DNA of 33,285 nt from Bacteroidota bacterium. GTDB lineage: Bacteria > Bacteroidota > Bacteroidia > Chitinophagales > Chitinophagaceae. The notes beneath the pieces are model-generated. The model was not told the origin of the DNA. It saw only the letters and a program-made list of their open reading frames with translations, and did no database searches. Positions 1 to 7,279 of the stretch are shown piece after piece. Position 1 is the first letter of the stretch; each line of letters begins with the position of its first letter. A program made the translations under genes and the position numbers. Location: NCBI GenBank assembly GCA_023386235.1, contig JAEWKC010000048.1, forward strand, positions 1-33,285, in the 5' to 3' direction.

Positions 1-1
1 G

Positions 2-109
2 TTTGAAAAAATCAACTCCACACCAAAAGATCAGCTACACCAACTGCTGCCCCCGCAATGGGCTGCGAGGCAGGCACAAAATTATGCTGCCTCCTTCAAA
101 ACACAATGA
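2..109 (+). pseudogene. IS66-type transposase, C-terminal remnant (partial at window edge)
   Basis: Frame 2 is open from the window edge to a TGA at 107-109 and encodes 35 residues including KINSTPKDQLHQLLPPQW. A short tail with a 'QLLP..W' ending is typical of the C-terminus of IS66-family TnpC transposases in Bacteroidetes, from memory of the family. The rest of the gene lies outside the window, so it may be intact upstream or only a remnant. The following bases (about 110-135) could be the right end of the element, but I cannot define the terminal inverted repeat. A second IS66 piece sits at the other edge of the window. Confidence 0.55.
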
Positions 110-486
110 CGGGGTTGGCTGAAGGGATACCGTAAATCAGCATCTGACTCTTAGCAAGATAAAGAAAAAATATGATATATTATCTGCTGCGAAATAAATT
201 ATCTTAACAAATCACAATAACTATTATACTTGACTAACCTGCAAAAAAGTTTAGTATGAATATGCTATGATTTTACATAAAATCCCTTATTGATAATATA
301 TTTTTTGTATATATTTGAATATTAAAATTTTTACAGTTGATGATAGCTTTGTGTCAAAACTTCAAACAGACTTTTGGGAAACCGACACAATAATGTTTTT
401 CTTGGATTATCCGTATCTTTTACCCAAAAAGTTAAGCCCGACGAAATCGCCCAAACACCATTAAGCCTGATAAGCTGAAAAATTTA
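110..486. other. Intergenic, possible IS right end then AT-rich spacer
   Basis: About 380 bases between the transposase remnant and the end of the UbiB-like gene. The first 25-30 bases may belong to the end of the IS66 element. The rest is AT-rich. A stop-free run of about 45 codons lies on the minus strand (roughly 346-480) but lacks a start codon and resembles no family I know. I see no gene, RNA or clear terminator. Confidence 0.5.
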
Positions 487-2154
487 TCACTTCTCTTTCA
501 AATCTTCATCTTTAAACACAATTTTATATGCCAGCAGCAACGCGGCTATGATGGCTACTATAAATATAATAATTGCTAAAGCAGGATAACCTAATAATGT
601 AAAATGGGTAGGTACGCGTATCATCATGGCTGCGCCGATGATCATGGCGGCAATGATGAGCCCTAACGTAATGCGGTTGGCTACTTTCTGAAATCCATCG
701 GTAAATCTTTTCTCATCTATTGCCTGCACTTTTATCTCAAACTCATTATTGGCCAGTTTCTCTGTGATGGTGTTTAGCCGTTTGGGCAAACTCTCCGTCA
801 GCTTCTTGCTTTCCAGTAGCAGAGAAAACATGTTTTCGGGCTTCAGATCTTTCAGCATCTTTTCGTTCATTATTTTTTCCACACATGCTTTTAGTGCTTT
901 TTGAAAATCGTATGCAGGCGTTAGCGAGGCCACTATCTGATCCAGGTTGAGCAAAATTTTTCCGAGAATATTTAATTCTACCGGAATTTTTATATCATGG
1001 TCGGCAGCTATACGATTCATGTGCAAAAGCAGGCGGCCCATTTCCATGTTCCGGGCAGTAGTATCCTGGCTGTCCATTACCAAACGGTTGATGTTTTTTC
1101 TAAAGCTGTCAGTATCTGCTTCTTTGGTATAGTTACTTATATATAATAAAATCTCCGTAATATCATCGCCATTTCTCTGGCTGATGGCTATCAGCAAACG
1201 CATAAGGCTGTTTTGCATATCCGGACTAAACTTGGCAGTCATACCCAGATCCATCAAGGCTATTTTGCTATCGCGGGTAATGTGCACGTTACCGGGATGC
1301 GGATCGGCGTGTGCAAACCCGTCTACAATTATCTGTTGCAGGTAAGCTTCTACCAGTTCGTCCATCAAAACGGTATAGTCATTATCTGTCCTTTCAATAC
1401 CAGTAATTTTGGTGATTTTTTTACCCTCCACAAAGTCCATAGTGATCACTCTTGAACCAGAGTAATCATTGACAGGCTGCGGAATAATAATATGCGTGAA
1501 GTGCTGCAGGTTTTCTCCCAATAAAGTCAGATTTTGCGCTTCTCTTACATAGTCTAATTCATTCAGCAGAATATGTCGCAACTCTTCTATCACATCATCA
1601 AGCGCGTATTTGCGCGCCATTTTAGAATGCTTTACAGCCATTGCGGTCATTTCCTGAATGGTATCTAAATCGTCTACGAATTTCTTTCTGGTGCCCGGAC
1701 GCTGTATTTTAACCGCGACCGCCTTCCCCGAAGGCAAATACGCCTTGTGTACTTGGCCAATGGAAGCGCTGGCCATAGGAGTTTCTTCAAAACTTTTAAA
1801 GGCTTTGAAAAGCTTTACGCCCAGCTCGTCTTCTATTAATTGCTTTACCTCGTCAAAAGAAATTTCATCCACATCATCCTGCAAAGATGCCAATGCTTCT
1901 AAATACGCGTCGGGCAATAAATCAGGGCGTGTAGAAAGCAACTGTCCTAATTTTACATAGGTTGGCCCCATATTTTTAAGATCTTCTACCAGCTCCTGCG
2001 GCTTGTTGTAGTATACTTCTTTTTCTTCTTCCTCGTCTTTAAGGTCGTGCAAAGACAGATCTGAAGCGGATTTAACGATATCGCTGTTCCAGTATTTTAA
2101 TACGAATAAAACAAATTTTCTGTAGCGTTCAAAAGATTCGGGTAAAACTGACAT
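487..2154 (-). CDS. ABC1/AarF/UbiB family kinase-like membrane protein
   Basis: This 555-residue protein belongs to the ABC1 atypical kinase family (UbiB/AarF/COQ8). Visible family motifs are KLGQ (68-71), the Ala-rich loop variant SASIGQVH (129-136) that replaces the normal Gly-rich loop, VKIQRPG (148-154) with the nucleotide-binding Lys, HADPHPGN (282-289) as the catalytic loop and MDLG (301-304) as the DFG equivalent. Two hydrophobic segments near residues 495-515 and 525-550 anchor the C-terminus in the inner membrane, as in UbiB. In other bacteria UbiB supports ubiquinone synthesis; this organism appears to make menaquinone by the futalosine route (mqnC in this window), so its role here is likely a general one in lipid or quinone handling. 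It is transcribed alone, divergently from the Asp-rich peptide gene. Confidence 0.9.
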   Translation of the reverse strand: MSVLPESFERYRKFVLFVLKYWNSDIVKSASDLSLHDLKDEEEEKEVYYNKPQELVEDLKNMGPTYVKLGQLLSTRPDLLPDAYLEALASLQDDVDEISFDEVKQLIEDELGVKLFKAFKSFEETPMASASIGQVHKAYLPSGKAVAVKIQRPGTRKKFVDDLDTIQEMTAMAVKHSKMARKYALDDVIEELRHILLNELDYVREAQNLTLLGENLQHFTHIIIPQPVNDYSGSRVITMDFVEGKKITKITGIERTDNDYTVLMDELVEAYLQQIIVDGFAHADPHPGNVHITRDSKIALMDLGMTAKFSPDMQNSLMRLLIAISQRNGDDITEILLYISNYTKEADTDSFRKNINRLVMDSQDTTARNMEMGRLLLHMNRIAADHDIKIPVELNILGKILLNLDQIVASLTPAYDFQKALKACVEKIMNEKMLKDLKPENMFSLLLESKKLTESLPKRLNTITEKLANNEFEIKVQAIDEKRFTDGFQKVANRITLGLIIAAMIIGAAMMIRVPTHFTLLGYPALAIIIFIVAIIAALLLAYKIVFKDEDLKEK

Positions 2155-2387
2155 AACTTTTTTCTTATTGGATTGTTGCTGTTAAATGGATAAAATTCTA
2201 TATTTATATGAAATTATCATGCCATATATTTATACACTAATAAGCAATTATAAACTGTTGCCGCCGGATTGATAAATAGCTTATTTATTAATAAAACAAT
2301 AAATTTAATTTTTCATTTTTTCTATTCAATATTTCTGATTAATTTACTTCGTGAAAATAAATTATAAACTACTAAACTTTTGAAACC

Positions 2388-2657
2388 ATGTTAACTAACG
2401 AAAACTTTTTGAATGAAGATGATTTGCAAGTAACAAGAGATGATGAATTTGAATCTACATTAGCTGACACTGACGGAACGGATGCCGATGGCGACGGATC
2501 TGACGGAGACGGAACCGATGGCGTAGACGGAGACGGAACTTTTGACAGTGACGGTTCTGATGGCGACAGCGATGGTTCTGATGCTGATGGAGATGCTACA
2601 GACGGCGACGCTACCGATGCTACCGACGGCGATGGAGATGCTACCGATTTGGCATAA
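2388..2657 (+). CDS. Asp/Gly/Thr-rich small peptide, candidate modified-peptide precursor
   Basis: This 89-residue peptide has two parts. Residues 1-26 are a polar, acidic leader-like segment (MLTNENFLNEDDLQVTRDDE...). Residues 27-87 contain 25 Asp, 15 Gly, 8 Thr, 6 Ala, 5 Ser, one Val and one Phe, in repeats such as DGDGTDGVDGDG. There is no Lys, one Arg and no Cys in the whole peptide, and no signal peptide or membrane segment. It is followed by a hairpin (2681-2710), then by a JmjC/cupin hydroxylase and an Fe-S protein on the same strand. That context, and the leader/core shape, suggest a ribosomally made precursor whose Asp (or Thr/Ser) side chains are hydroxylated. The DxDGDG pattern also resembles Ca2+-binding loops (thrombospondin type 3-like), so a metal-binding peptide is an alternative. 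I recognise no named family. The coding call is supported by ATG, a clean stop and the strongly periodic Asp/Gly codons; antisense frames give only low-complexity Ser/Pro or Ser/Val/Ile products. Confidence 0.75.
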   Translation: MLTNENFLNEDDLQVTRDDEFESTLADTDGTDADGDGSDGDGTDGVDGDGTFDSDGSDGDSDGSDADGDATDGDATDATDGDGDATDLA

Positions 2658-2680
2658 TTCATAGCGGTAAATTCTTGAAG

Positions 2681-2710
2681 GCCGTAGTAAAAAAATTCTA
2701 CGGCTTTTTG
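2681..2710 (+). terminator. Hairpin terminator or attenuator between peptide gene and hydroxylase gene
   Basis: A 7-bp perfect stem GCCGTAG/CTACGGC (2681-2687 and 2698-2704) is followed directly by TTTTTGTTTT. It lies 23 bases after the peptide stop and about 75 bases before the hydroxylase start. As in many precursor-peptide operons, a leaky terminator here would give more peptide mRNA than enzyme mRNA. Confidence 0.7.
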
Positions 2711-2786
2711 TTTTCAATATTTTATTTACCTGATTAAAAATTAATACACACAGTAATTTTTACAAAGATAGAAAAACACACTCCTT

Positions 2787-3977
2787 ATGTCAGCTTTTTT
2801 TAGTCACATCGTGGCTCCTTATTCAGTAGAAGATTTCTATAATACCTATCACGAAAAAGACATTTTGCACGTAAGCAGAAACAACGCTAATTATTACAAC
2901 AATATTCTTACATCGAAGGAAATATCAGACTTTCTTGACCGGCAGGATATTTTTTACCCATCGCTGCGCATCGTAAAAAATGGCAAAGAATTGCCGATGG
3001 GTGAGTATACTAAAAAAGGCGTTCCCATTGGTCATCATAAAAAAGATGGTGTTATTCATACAGAAAAAGCATTTGCTTTGTTCAATGCGGGCAGCACTCT
3101 GGTTATACAGGGCGGGCAAAGATATTTTGACAATCTTTCCAAATGCTGCCTTCACTTATCCAATAATTTTTCTTCTCCGGTGCAGGCAAACCTGTACATC
3201 ACACCTAACAAATCGCAGGGCTTTAACCCGCACTGGGACACGCATGATGTATTTGTGCTGCAAATATCCGGCACAAAAACATGGCAGCTATACGGCTTTG
3301 AAAAAGAACTGCCCACCAAAAGCCAGTCATTTGTAAGTAAAGGCTACGATAAAAAACCAATTCAAACACTTCAGTTGTCTCCCGGCGATTTCCTGTATGT
3401 GCCACGCGGCTATGTGCATGACGCAATGGCTGATGACGGCATATCTGCACATATCACCATCGGAATCTTATCCTATACATGGGCCAGGTTTTTTACCGAA
3501 GCTTTTCCTCAGCTGGAAGAGTTTAAAGAGTTTAGAGAAGCCGTTCCTTTCTGGAAAGGAGAAGAATTGCATACGCTTGTAAAAGAAAAATTGGAAGTGC
3601 TGAAAGAAAAAATCAACCAGCTCGATTTTAATAAAAGCATTAGCAGGCTTAGCGCCAATCATAACAAGATGCAGGCGCAGCCGGTAAATAATTATTTTCA
3701 AAGCCTACTTGACATTGACCGTATATCTTCCACATCTGTATTTGGATTGAACGAGGCTGTCATTTATACGATTAAAAAAGAAGAAGACACTTTGAAGATC
3801 GCCTATCTGGACAAAGCTATTTCTTTGCCCGCAAACGCTGAAACGATCATAGATACTATGTTTGAGAAAAAAGTATTTTCTTTTAATGATCTTCCCGACC
3901 ATCTACCGGAAGAGAATAAGAAAGCTTTTGTAAGGCAGTTGATAAAAGAAGGAATGATTTATGTAAAGCAATTATAA
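2787..3977 (+). CDS. JmjC/cupin-fold Fe(II)/2-oxoglutarate hydroxylase (ROX-like, Cupin_4)
   Basis: This 396-residue protein looks like the bacterial ribosomal-oxygenase type of JmjC hydroxylase (YcfD/RoxA, MINA53, NO66; Pfam Cupin_4). The Fe(II) triad is visible as H149-W-D151 in FNPHWDTHD and distal H211 in YVPRGYVHDA. Lys164 in SGTKTWQLYG fits the 2-oxoglutarate-binding strand region. The C-terminal part (about 340-396, ending LPEENKKAFVRQLIKEGMIY) resembles the winged-helix domain of this family. Family members hydroxylate side chains of proteins (Arg for YcfD, His for MINA53/NO66; the related FIH acts on Asn, Asp and His). Here the gene follows an Asp-rich peptide gene and sits 11 bp before a ferredoxin-like gene, so I infer that the peptide is the substrate. 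Ribosomal protein hydroxylation remains the alternative. Confidence 0.85.
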   Translation: MSAFFSHIVAPYSVEDFYNTYHEKDILHVSRNNANYYNNILTSKEISDFLDRQDIFYPSLRIVKNGKELPMGEYTKKGVPIGHHKKDGVIHTEKAFALFNAGSTLVIQGGQRYFDNLSKCCLHLSNNFSSPVQANLYITPNKSQGFNPHWDTHDVFVLQISGTKTWQLYGFEKELPTKSQSFVSKGYDKKPIQTLQLSPGDFLYVPRGYVHDAMADDGISAHITIGILSYTWARFFTEAFPQLEEFKEFREAVPFWKGEELHTLVKEKLEVLKEKINQLDFNKSISRLSANHNKMQAQPVNNYFQSLLDIDRISSTSVFGLNEAVIYTIKKEEDTLKIAYLDKAISLPANAETIIDTMFEKKVFSFNDLPDHLPEENKKAFVRQLIKEGMIYVKQL

Positions 3978-3988
3978 AAGTTAAGATT

Positions 3989-4882
3989 TTGAGCGTAACA
4001 CCCAAACATAAAGTTTTTTTCTGCAGTGCCGCATCAAGATACGCGAAAGAAATGCTGGCCGGCACAGCATCTAATTATGCTTCTTTTGTTTTGGTGGAAT
4101 ACAATGAACCTTTTCCTGCCAAAGTAGCCAATGCTAAGCTGAACAGTGAATGGCTGAACAGAATGAATGCCATTGCCAAAGCAAAAAAAGGAAAGCTGGT
4201 GCTTATCAGAAGTACACAATCTTCAATAGCTAGCAAAAAAATAATTTTTGTAGATTGTCTACAAAAACGTTACTGCACCTATATTTCACAAGCTACGGAA
4301 TATATCGGCTTCGATTTGGAGGCATATATTTCCGACGAAAATACCCAGTGGCAAACTGAAGGTTTCTTTATTGTGTGTACCAATGGTAAAAAAGATAAAT
4401 GCTGTGCTAAATTCGGCTTCCCGGTTTATAAATTTTTTGAAGGAATGCTCAACGATTGTGATGTTTGGGAATGTACGCATATAGGAGGCGATCGTTTTGC
4501 AGCGAATGCTGTATATCTTCCTTATGGTATTTATTATGGCAGAGTAACCGTAGAAGATGTGCCGAATATTGTAAACGCTTGCGAGCAAAATAATATTTAC
4601 GAAAATAACTATCGCGGTTTATCACGTTTTTCGTTTTTAAAACAAAGTATTGAATATTATTTACGCAAGCATACAAATGACATGGGCATTGCCTTTCCAT
4701 TAAAATTCCTGCAACAAAAAAACATCAATAACGATTTTATTTTTCATACTGAAACCAAGCATGGTCACTTTGAGATTAGTGTAAGCAGGCAGGTGCTACT
4801 CTACCCTCACCTGCTTACCTGCACTTCTAAAAAGAGAGAGAATGTAGTGAAGTTTTTACTCAATTACATTAAAGAAATTTAA
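3989..4882 (+). CDS. Sucrase/ferredoxin-like (Apd1-type thioredoxin-fold [2Fe-2S]) protein
   Basis: This 297-residue protein matches the Suc_Fer-like family, thioredoxin-fold [2Fe-2S] proteins related to yeast Apd1. Key pieces are FFCSAASRY at the N-terminus, CTNGKKDKCCAKFG (C130, C138, C139), WECTHIGGDRFAANAV (C162, H164) and the YGRVT strand near 183-187. In Apd1 the cluster uses two Cys and the two His of an HxGGH motif; here the second position is Asp168 (HIGGD). I chose the TTG start at 3989 because the next Met (residue 22) would remove the conserved N-terminal CSA strand. The start is 11 bp after the hydroxylase stop, which indicates an operon. A redox role, such as electron supply to or repair of the neighbouring non-haem iron enzyme, is inferred. 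The gene ends 4 bases into the convergent permease gene. It is visibly AT-rich. Confidence 0.85.
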   Translation: MSVTPKHKVFFCSAASRYAKEMLAGTASNYASFVLVEYNEPFPAKVANAKLNSEWLNRMNAIAKAKKGKLVLIRSTQSSIASKKIIFVDCLQKRYCTYISQATEYIGFDLEAYISDENTQWQTEGFFIVCTNGKKDKCCAKFGFPVYKFFEGMLNDCDVWECTHIGGDRFAANAVYLPYGIYYGRVTVEDVPNIVNACEQNNIYENNYRGLSRFSFLKQSIEYYLRKHTNDMGIAFPLKFLQQKNINNDFIFHTETKHGHFEISVSRQVLLYPHLLTCTSKKRENVVKFLLNYIKEI

Positions 4883-6009
4883 TCCATTGCTTTTTCATCT
4901 ATTTCAGAGACTACAGTTCTTGGCGGTGGCGGCTCACCAATAGTTACACCCAATAATTTACCCCAGGGCTGCAATTCGGGAATTTTGTCAAAGATGATTT
5001 TACAAACGGCTATAAACGGCACAGACAGGAACATACCGGCCACACCCCAAATGGATCCGCCCAATAAAACGATGACAATGGTAATAAAGGCATTCACATC
5101 TACCTTGGAAGATACAATGCGTGGCACCAGAATATTATTATCAAAAAACTGAATTACACTGTAGCTCACTATAATCAACAACGGCGTAGTAAAGCTTCCG
5201 TCGCCCGTAACCAACGACATAAGCAATGGCAATGCGATAGCTATAAGTCCGCCAATGTAGGGAATCAGGTTCAGCACAGCGCCTATGATGCCCAAAAGCA
5301 CGGCATACTTCACGCCCAAGATAAGTAAAGCCGCAGAATTCAATACAGCGATGATGGCAGTTTCAATTAACAAGCCAACAATATAGCCTTGAATAGCGCC
5401 TTTGGTTTCGCTTAACACATCTGCCACTTTGTGTTCATTTTCATTATCGAAAACTTCGTAAAAAAAGTTTAGAAATAAGGGCTTGTAATAGAGTATCAGG
5501 AAAATATAAATAGGAATAAGCACCGCCGAGCCTATAAAGGTGAATACGCCGCCAATGGCTTTACCGGCGTAGGTTTTACTGCCTTCCATCAAAGATTCTA
5601 TCCATTCTTTTTGTTGAAAAATAGGAATCTCAAAAGTTCTTCTGATCCATCTGTGCAAGGCATCTATTATCTCGTCTGCACGCTTGGCAAATTCAGGTGC
5701 CATTTCTACAAATTGTCCTACCTGCGAAGCAATAAAAATAAAAATAGTAGAAATAGTGCCTACTGCAAGTAGCAAAGCGAGCAATATAGCTACTATTTTA
5801 TGCACTCCTTTTTTCATCATCCAGTTTACCATAGGGTTAAGCAGTACCGCTACTAACGCCGAAAACAGTAAAGGAACTAAAACACCACGAAGCAATAATA
5901 AAATATAGAAAAATAAAAAAAGCCCCAACATCACCATTGTTGCTCTTACATAAAAAGGGTTCTTGTCATCGGTATCGCTCCTATTGAACAGGTTTTTAAA
6001 AACGCTCAT
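4879..6009 (-). CDS. AI-2E family transporter (PerM/YdiK-like permease)
   Basis: This 376-residue protein has the layout of the AI-2E/PerM transporter family: three hydrophobic segments in the first 100 residues, a soluble region about 100-150 (FVEMAPEFAKRADEIIDAL), then a hydrophobic C-terminal half with NLIPYIGGLIAIALPLL near residue 250 and GGSIWGVAGMFLSVPFIAV near 325, both typical of the family. Members export small molecules or act as Na+/H+ antiporters; a role in autoinducer-2 transport is shown for only a few, so the substrate is unknown. It overlaps the 3' end of the convergent ferredoxin-like gene by 4 bases. It is the last gene of a minus-strand series, 82 bp after the M20 hydrolase. 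Confidence 0.88.
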   Translation of the reverse strand: MSVFKNLFNRSDTDDKNPFYVRATMVMLGLFLFFYILLLLRGVLVPLLFSALVAVLLNPMVNWMMKKGVHKIVAILLALLLAVGTISTIFIFIASQVGQFVEMAPEFAKRADEIIDALHRWIRRTFEIPIFQQKEWIESLMEGSKTYAGKAIGGVFTFIGSAVLIPIYIFLILYYKPLFLNFFYEVFDNENEHKVADVLSETKGAIQGYIVGLLIETAIIAVLNSAALLILGVKYAVLLGIIGAVLNLIPYIGGLIAIALPLLMSLVTGDGSFTTPLLIIVSYSVIQFFDNNILVPRIVSSKVDVNAFITIVIVLLGGSIWGVAGMFLSVPFIAVCKIIFDKIPELQPWGKLLGVTIGEPPPPRTVVSEIDEKAMD

Positions 6010-6091
6010 AGTAAATTGTTTTTCAGTTGATTATTAACTAAAATTAAACAATCTGCAAGTAATGGACAATATTTTTATTGAGGCAGGGAGA

Positions 6092-7270
6092 TTATTGTAC
6101 AGTTGCGCCCAGCCAGGCCATCATGACCATACCCAATTCTATTGCATTTTCGTCTATATTGAATTTTGGTGTGTGCACATTGTGCACAATATTTTTCGCT
6201 TCATTTCTTGTACCCAGGCGAAAAAAACAACCGGGAATTTGCTGTGTATAAAACCCGAAATCCTCCGCGCCCATGCGCATTTCGGTTTCTTCTATATGGT
6301 TTTTGCCCATCAGTTCTTTGGCCTGCGCTACGGCCTTTTGGGTTAAAGCGCTGTCATTATCCACACAAGGATAGCCTACGTCAATCAATATATTTATTTT
6401 GGCACCCATTGCTTCCACTAAACCCGTAGCATGTTTTTTTATTATATCGTGTGCTTTAAATCGCCAGGCTTCATCCATCGCCCTGAAAGTGCCTTTCAGC
6501 TTCACTTCTGAAGGAATTACATTGGTTGTATGTCCTGCTTGAAAAGAACAAATAGAAAGTACCGAAGGTGAAAATGGATTGCAATTTCTGCTGATCACCT
6601 GTTGTAAACTTACGATCAGTTCTGAAGCAATCAGAATTACATCCTGCGTTGTATGCGGCGCGGCGGCATGCCCACCCTTCCCTTTTATATCAATAAAAAT
6701 CTCATCAGCGCTTGCCATTGCCCTTCCTTCTCTAAAGCTGAATTTTCCTGTTTCCAATAATGGATTCACGTGCAAGGCAAATATAGCCTGCGGTACAGGA
6801 TTTTCAAGCACACCTTCTTTTATCATAAGGCTGGCGCCGCCGGGGTTTCGTTCTTCTCCGGGTTGAAAAATTAATTTAATGGTTCCCTCCCATTCTTCTT
6901 TTGTCTGCTGCAATATTTTTGCAGCGCCTAACAAGCAGGTAGTGTGTACATCGTGGCCGCAGGCGTGCATCACACCTACATTTTTAGATTTGTAGGCTAC
7001 ATCATTTTCTTCTGTAATTGGCAATGCATCCATGTCTGCGCGCAAAGCAATGATGCGGCTTTCAGGATTTTTTCCTTTTATCAACCCTACTATGCCCGTA
7101 TTTGCTTTTATTTCGAACGGGATGTCATATTCCTTAAGTCTTTGCTGCACATATTGGGATGTTTCAAATTCCTGGTAACTTAATTCAGGGTAAGCATGTA
7201 AATGCCTTCTGATGTTTATAAATTCATCTTTATAGTTTGAGGCGAGGTCTTTTATTTTTTGTTTCAGCAT
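6092..7270 (-). CDS. M20 family metallo-amidohydrolase (N-acyl amino acid hydrolase type)
   Basis: This 392-residue protein is an M20D-type amidohydrolase (hippurate hydrolase, IAA-amino acid hydrolase, N-acetyl-L-amino acid deacetylase). It shows RRHLHAYPELSYQE (21-34), RADMDALPI (78-86), MHACGHDVHT with C104 and H106 as likely metal ligands, the catalytic GEE (138-140), ALHVNP with H167, and MGAEDFGFY near the C-terminus. The lid/dimerisation domain lies at about 185-295. It acts in the cytoplasm and removes an acyl group from an amino acid, but the substrate cannot be told from sequence. It starts 9 bp after deoC and is probably in the nadC-yciH-deoC transcript. Confidence 0.9.
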   Translation of the reverse strand: MLKQKIKDLASNYKDEFINIRRHLHAYPELSYQEFETSQYVQQRLKEYDIPFEIKANTGIVGLIKGKNPESRIIALRADMDALPITEENDVAYKSKNVGVMHACGHDVHTTCLLGAAKILQQTKEEWEGTIKLIFQPGEERNPGGASLMIKEGVLENPVPQAIFALHVNPLLETGKFSFREGRAMASADEIFIDIKGKGGHAAAPHTTQDVILIASELIVSLQQVISRNCNPFSPSVLSICSFQAGHTTNVIPSEVKLKGTFRAMDEAWRFKAHDIIKKHATGLVEAMGAKINILIDVGYPCVDNDSALTQKAVAQAKELMGKNHIEETEMRMGAEDFGFYTQQIPGCFFRLGTRNEAKNIVHNVHTPKFNIDENAIELGMVMMAWLGATVQ

Positions 7271-7279
7271 AATATAGTT

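Noticed and set aside
346..480. About 45 open codons on the minus strand after the UbiB-like gene
   Set aside because: There is no start codon and it is separated from the UbiB frame by stop codons; no family resemblance.
2460..2640. CRISPR-like or tandem DNA repeat
   Set aside because: The GAYGGH-type periodicity is due to Asp-Gly codons; there are no fixed-length repeats with unique spacers.
2388..2657. Secreted calcium-binding repeat protein (RTX or dockerin type)
   Set aside because: No signal peptide, no GGxGxDxUx nonapeptide pattern and no type I secretion genes nearby; kept only as an alternative for metal binding.
2372..2662. Ser/Pro-rich open frame on the minus strand opposite the Asp-rich peptide gene
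   Set aside because: It is the mirror of the repetitive Asp/Gly codons of the plus-strand gene. Only the plus frame has a neighbouring terminator and same-strand partner genes.
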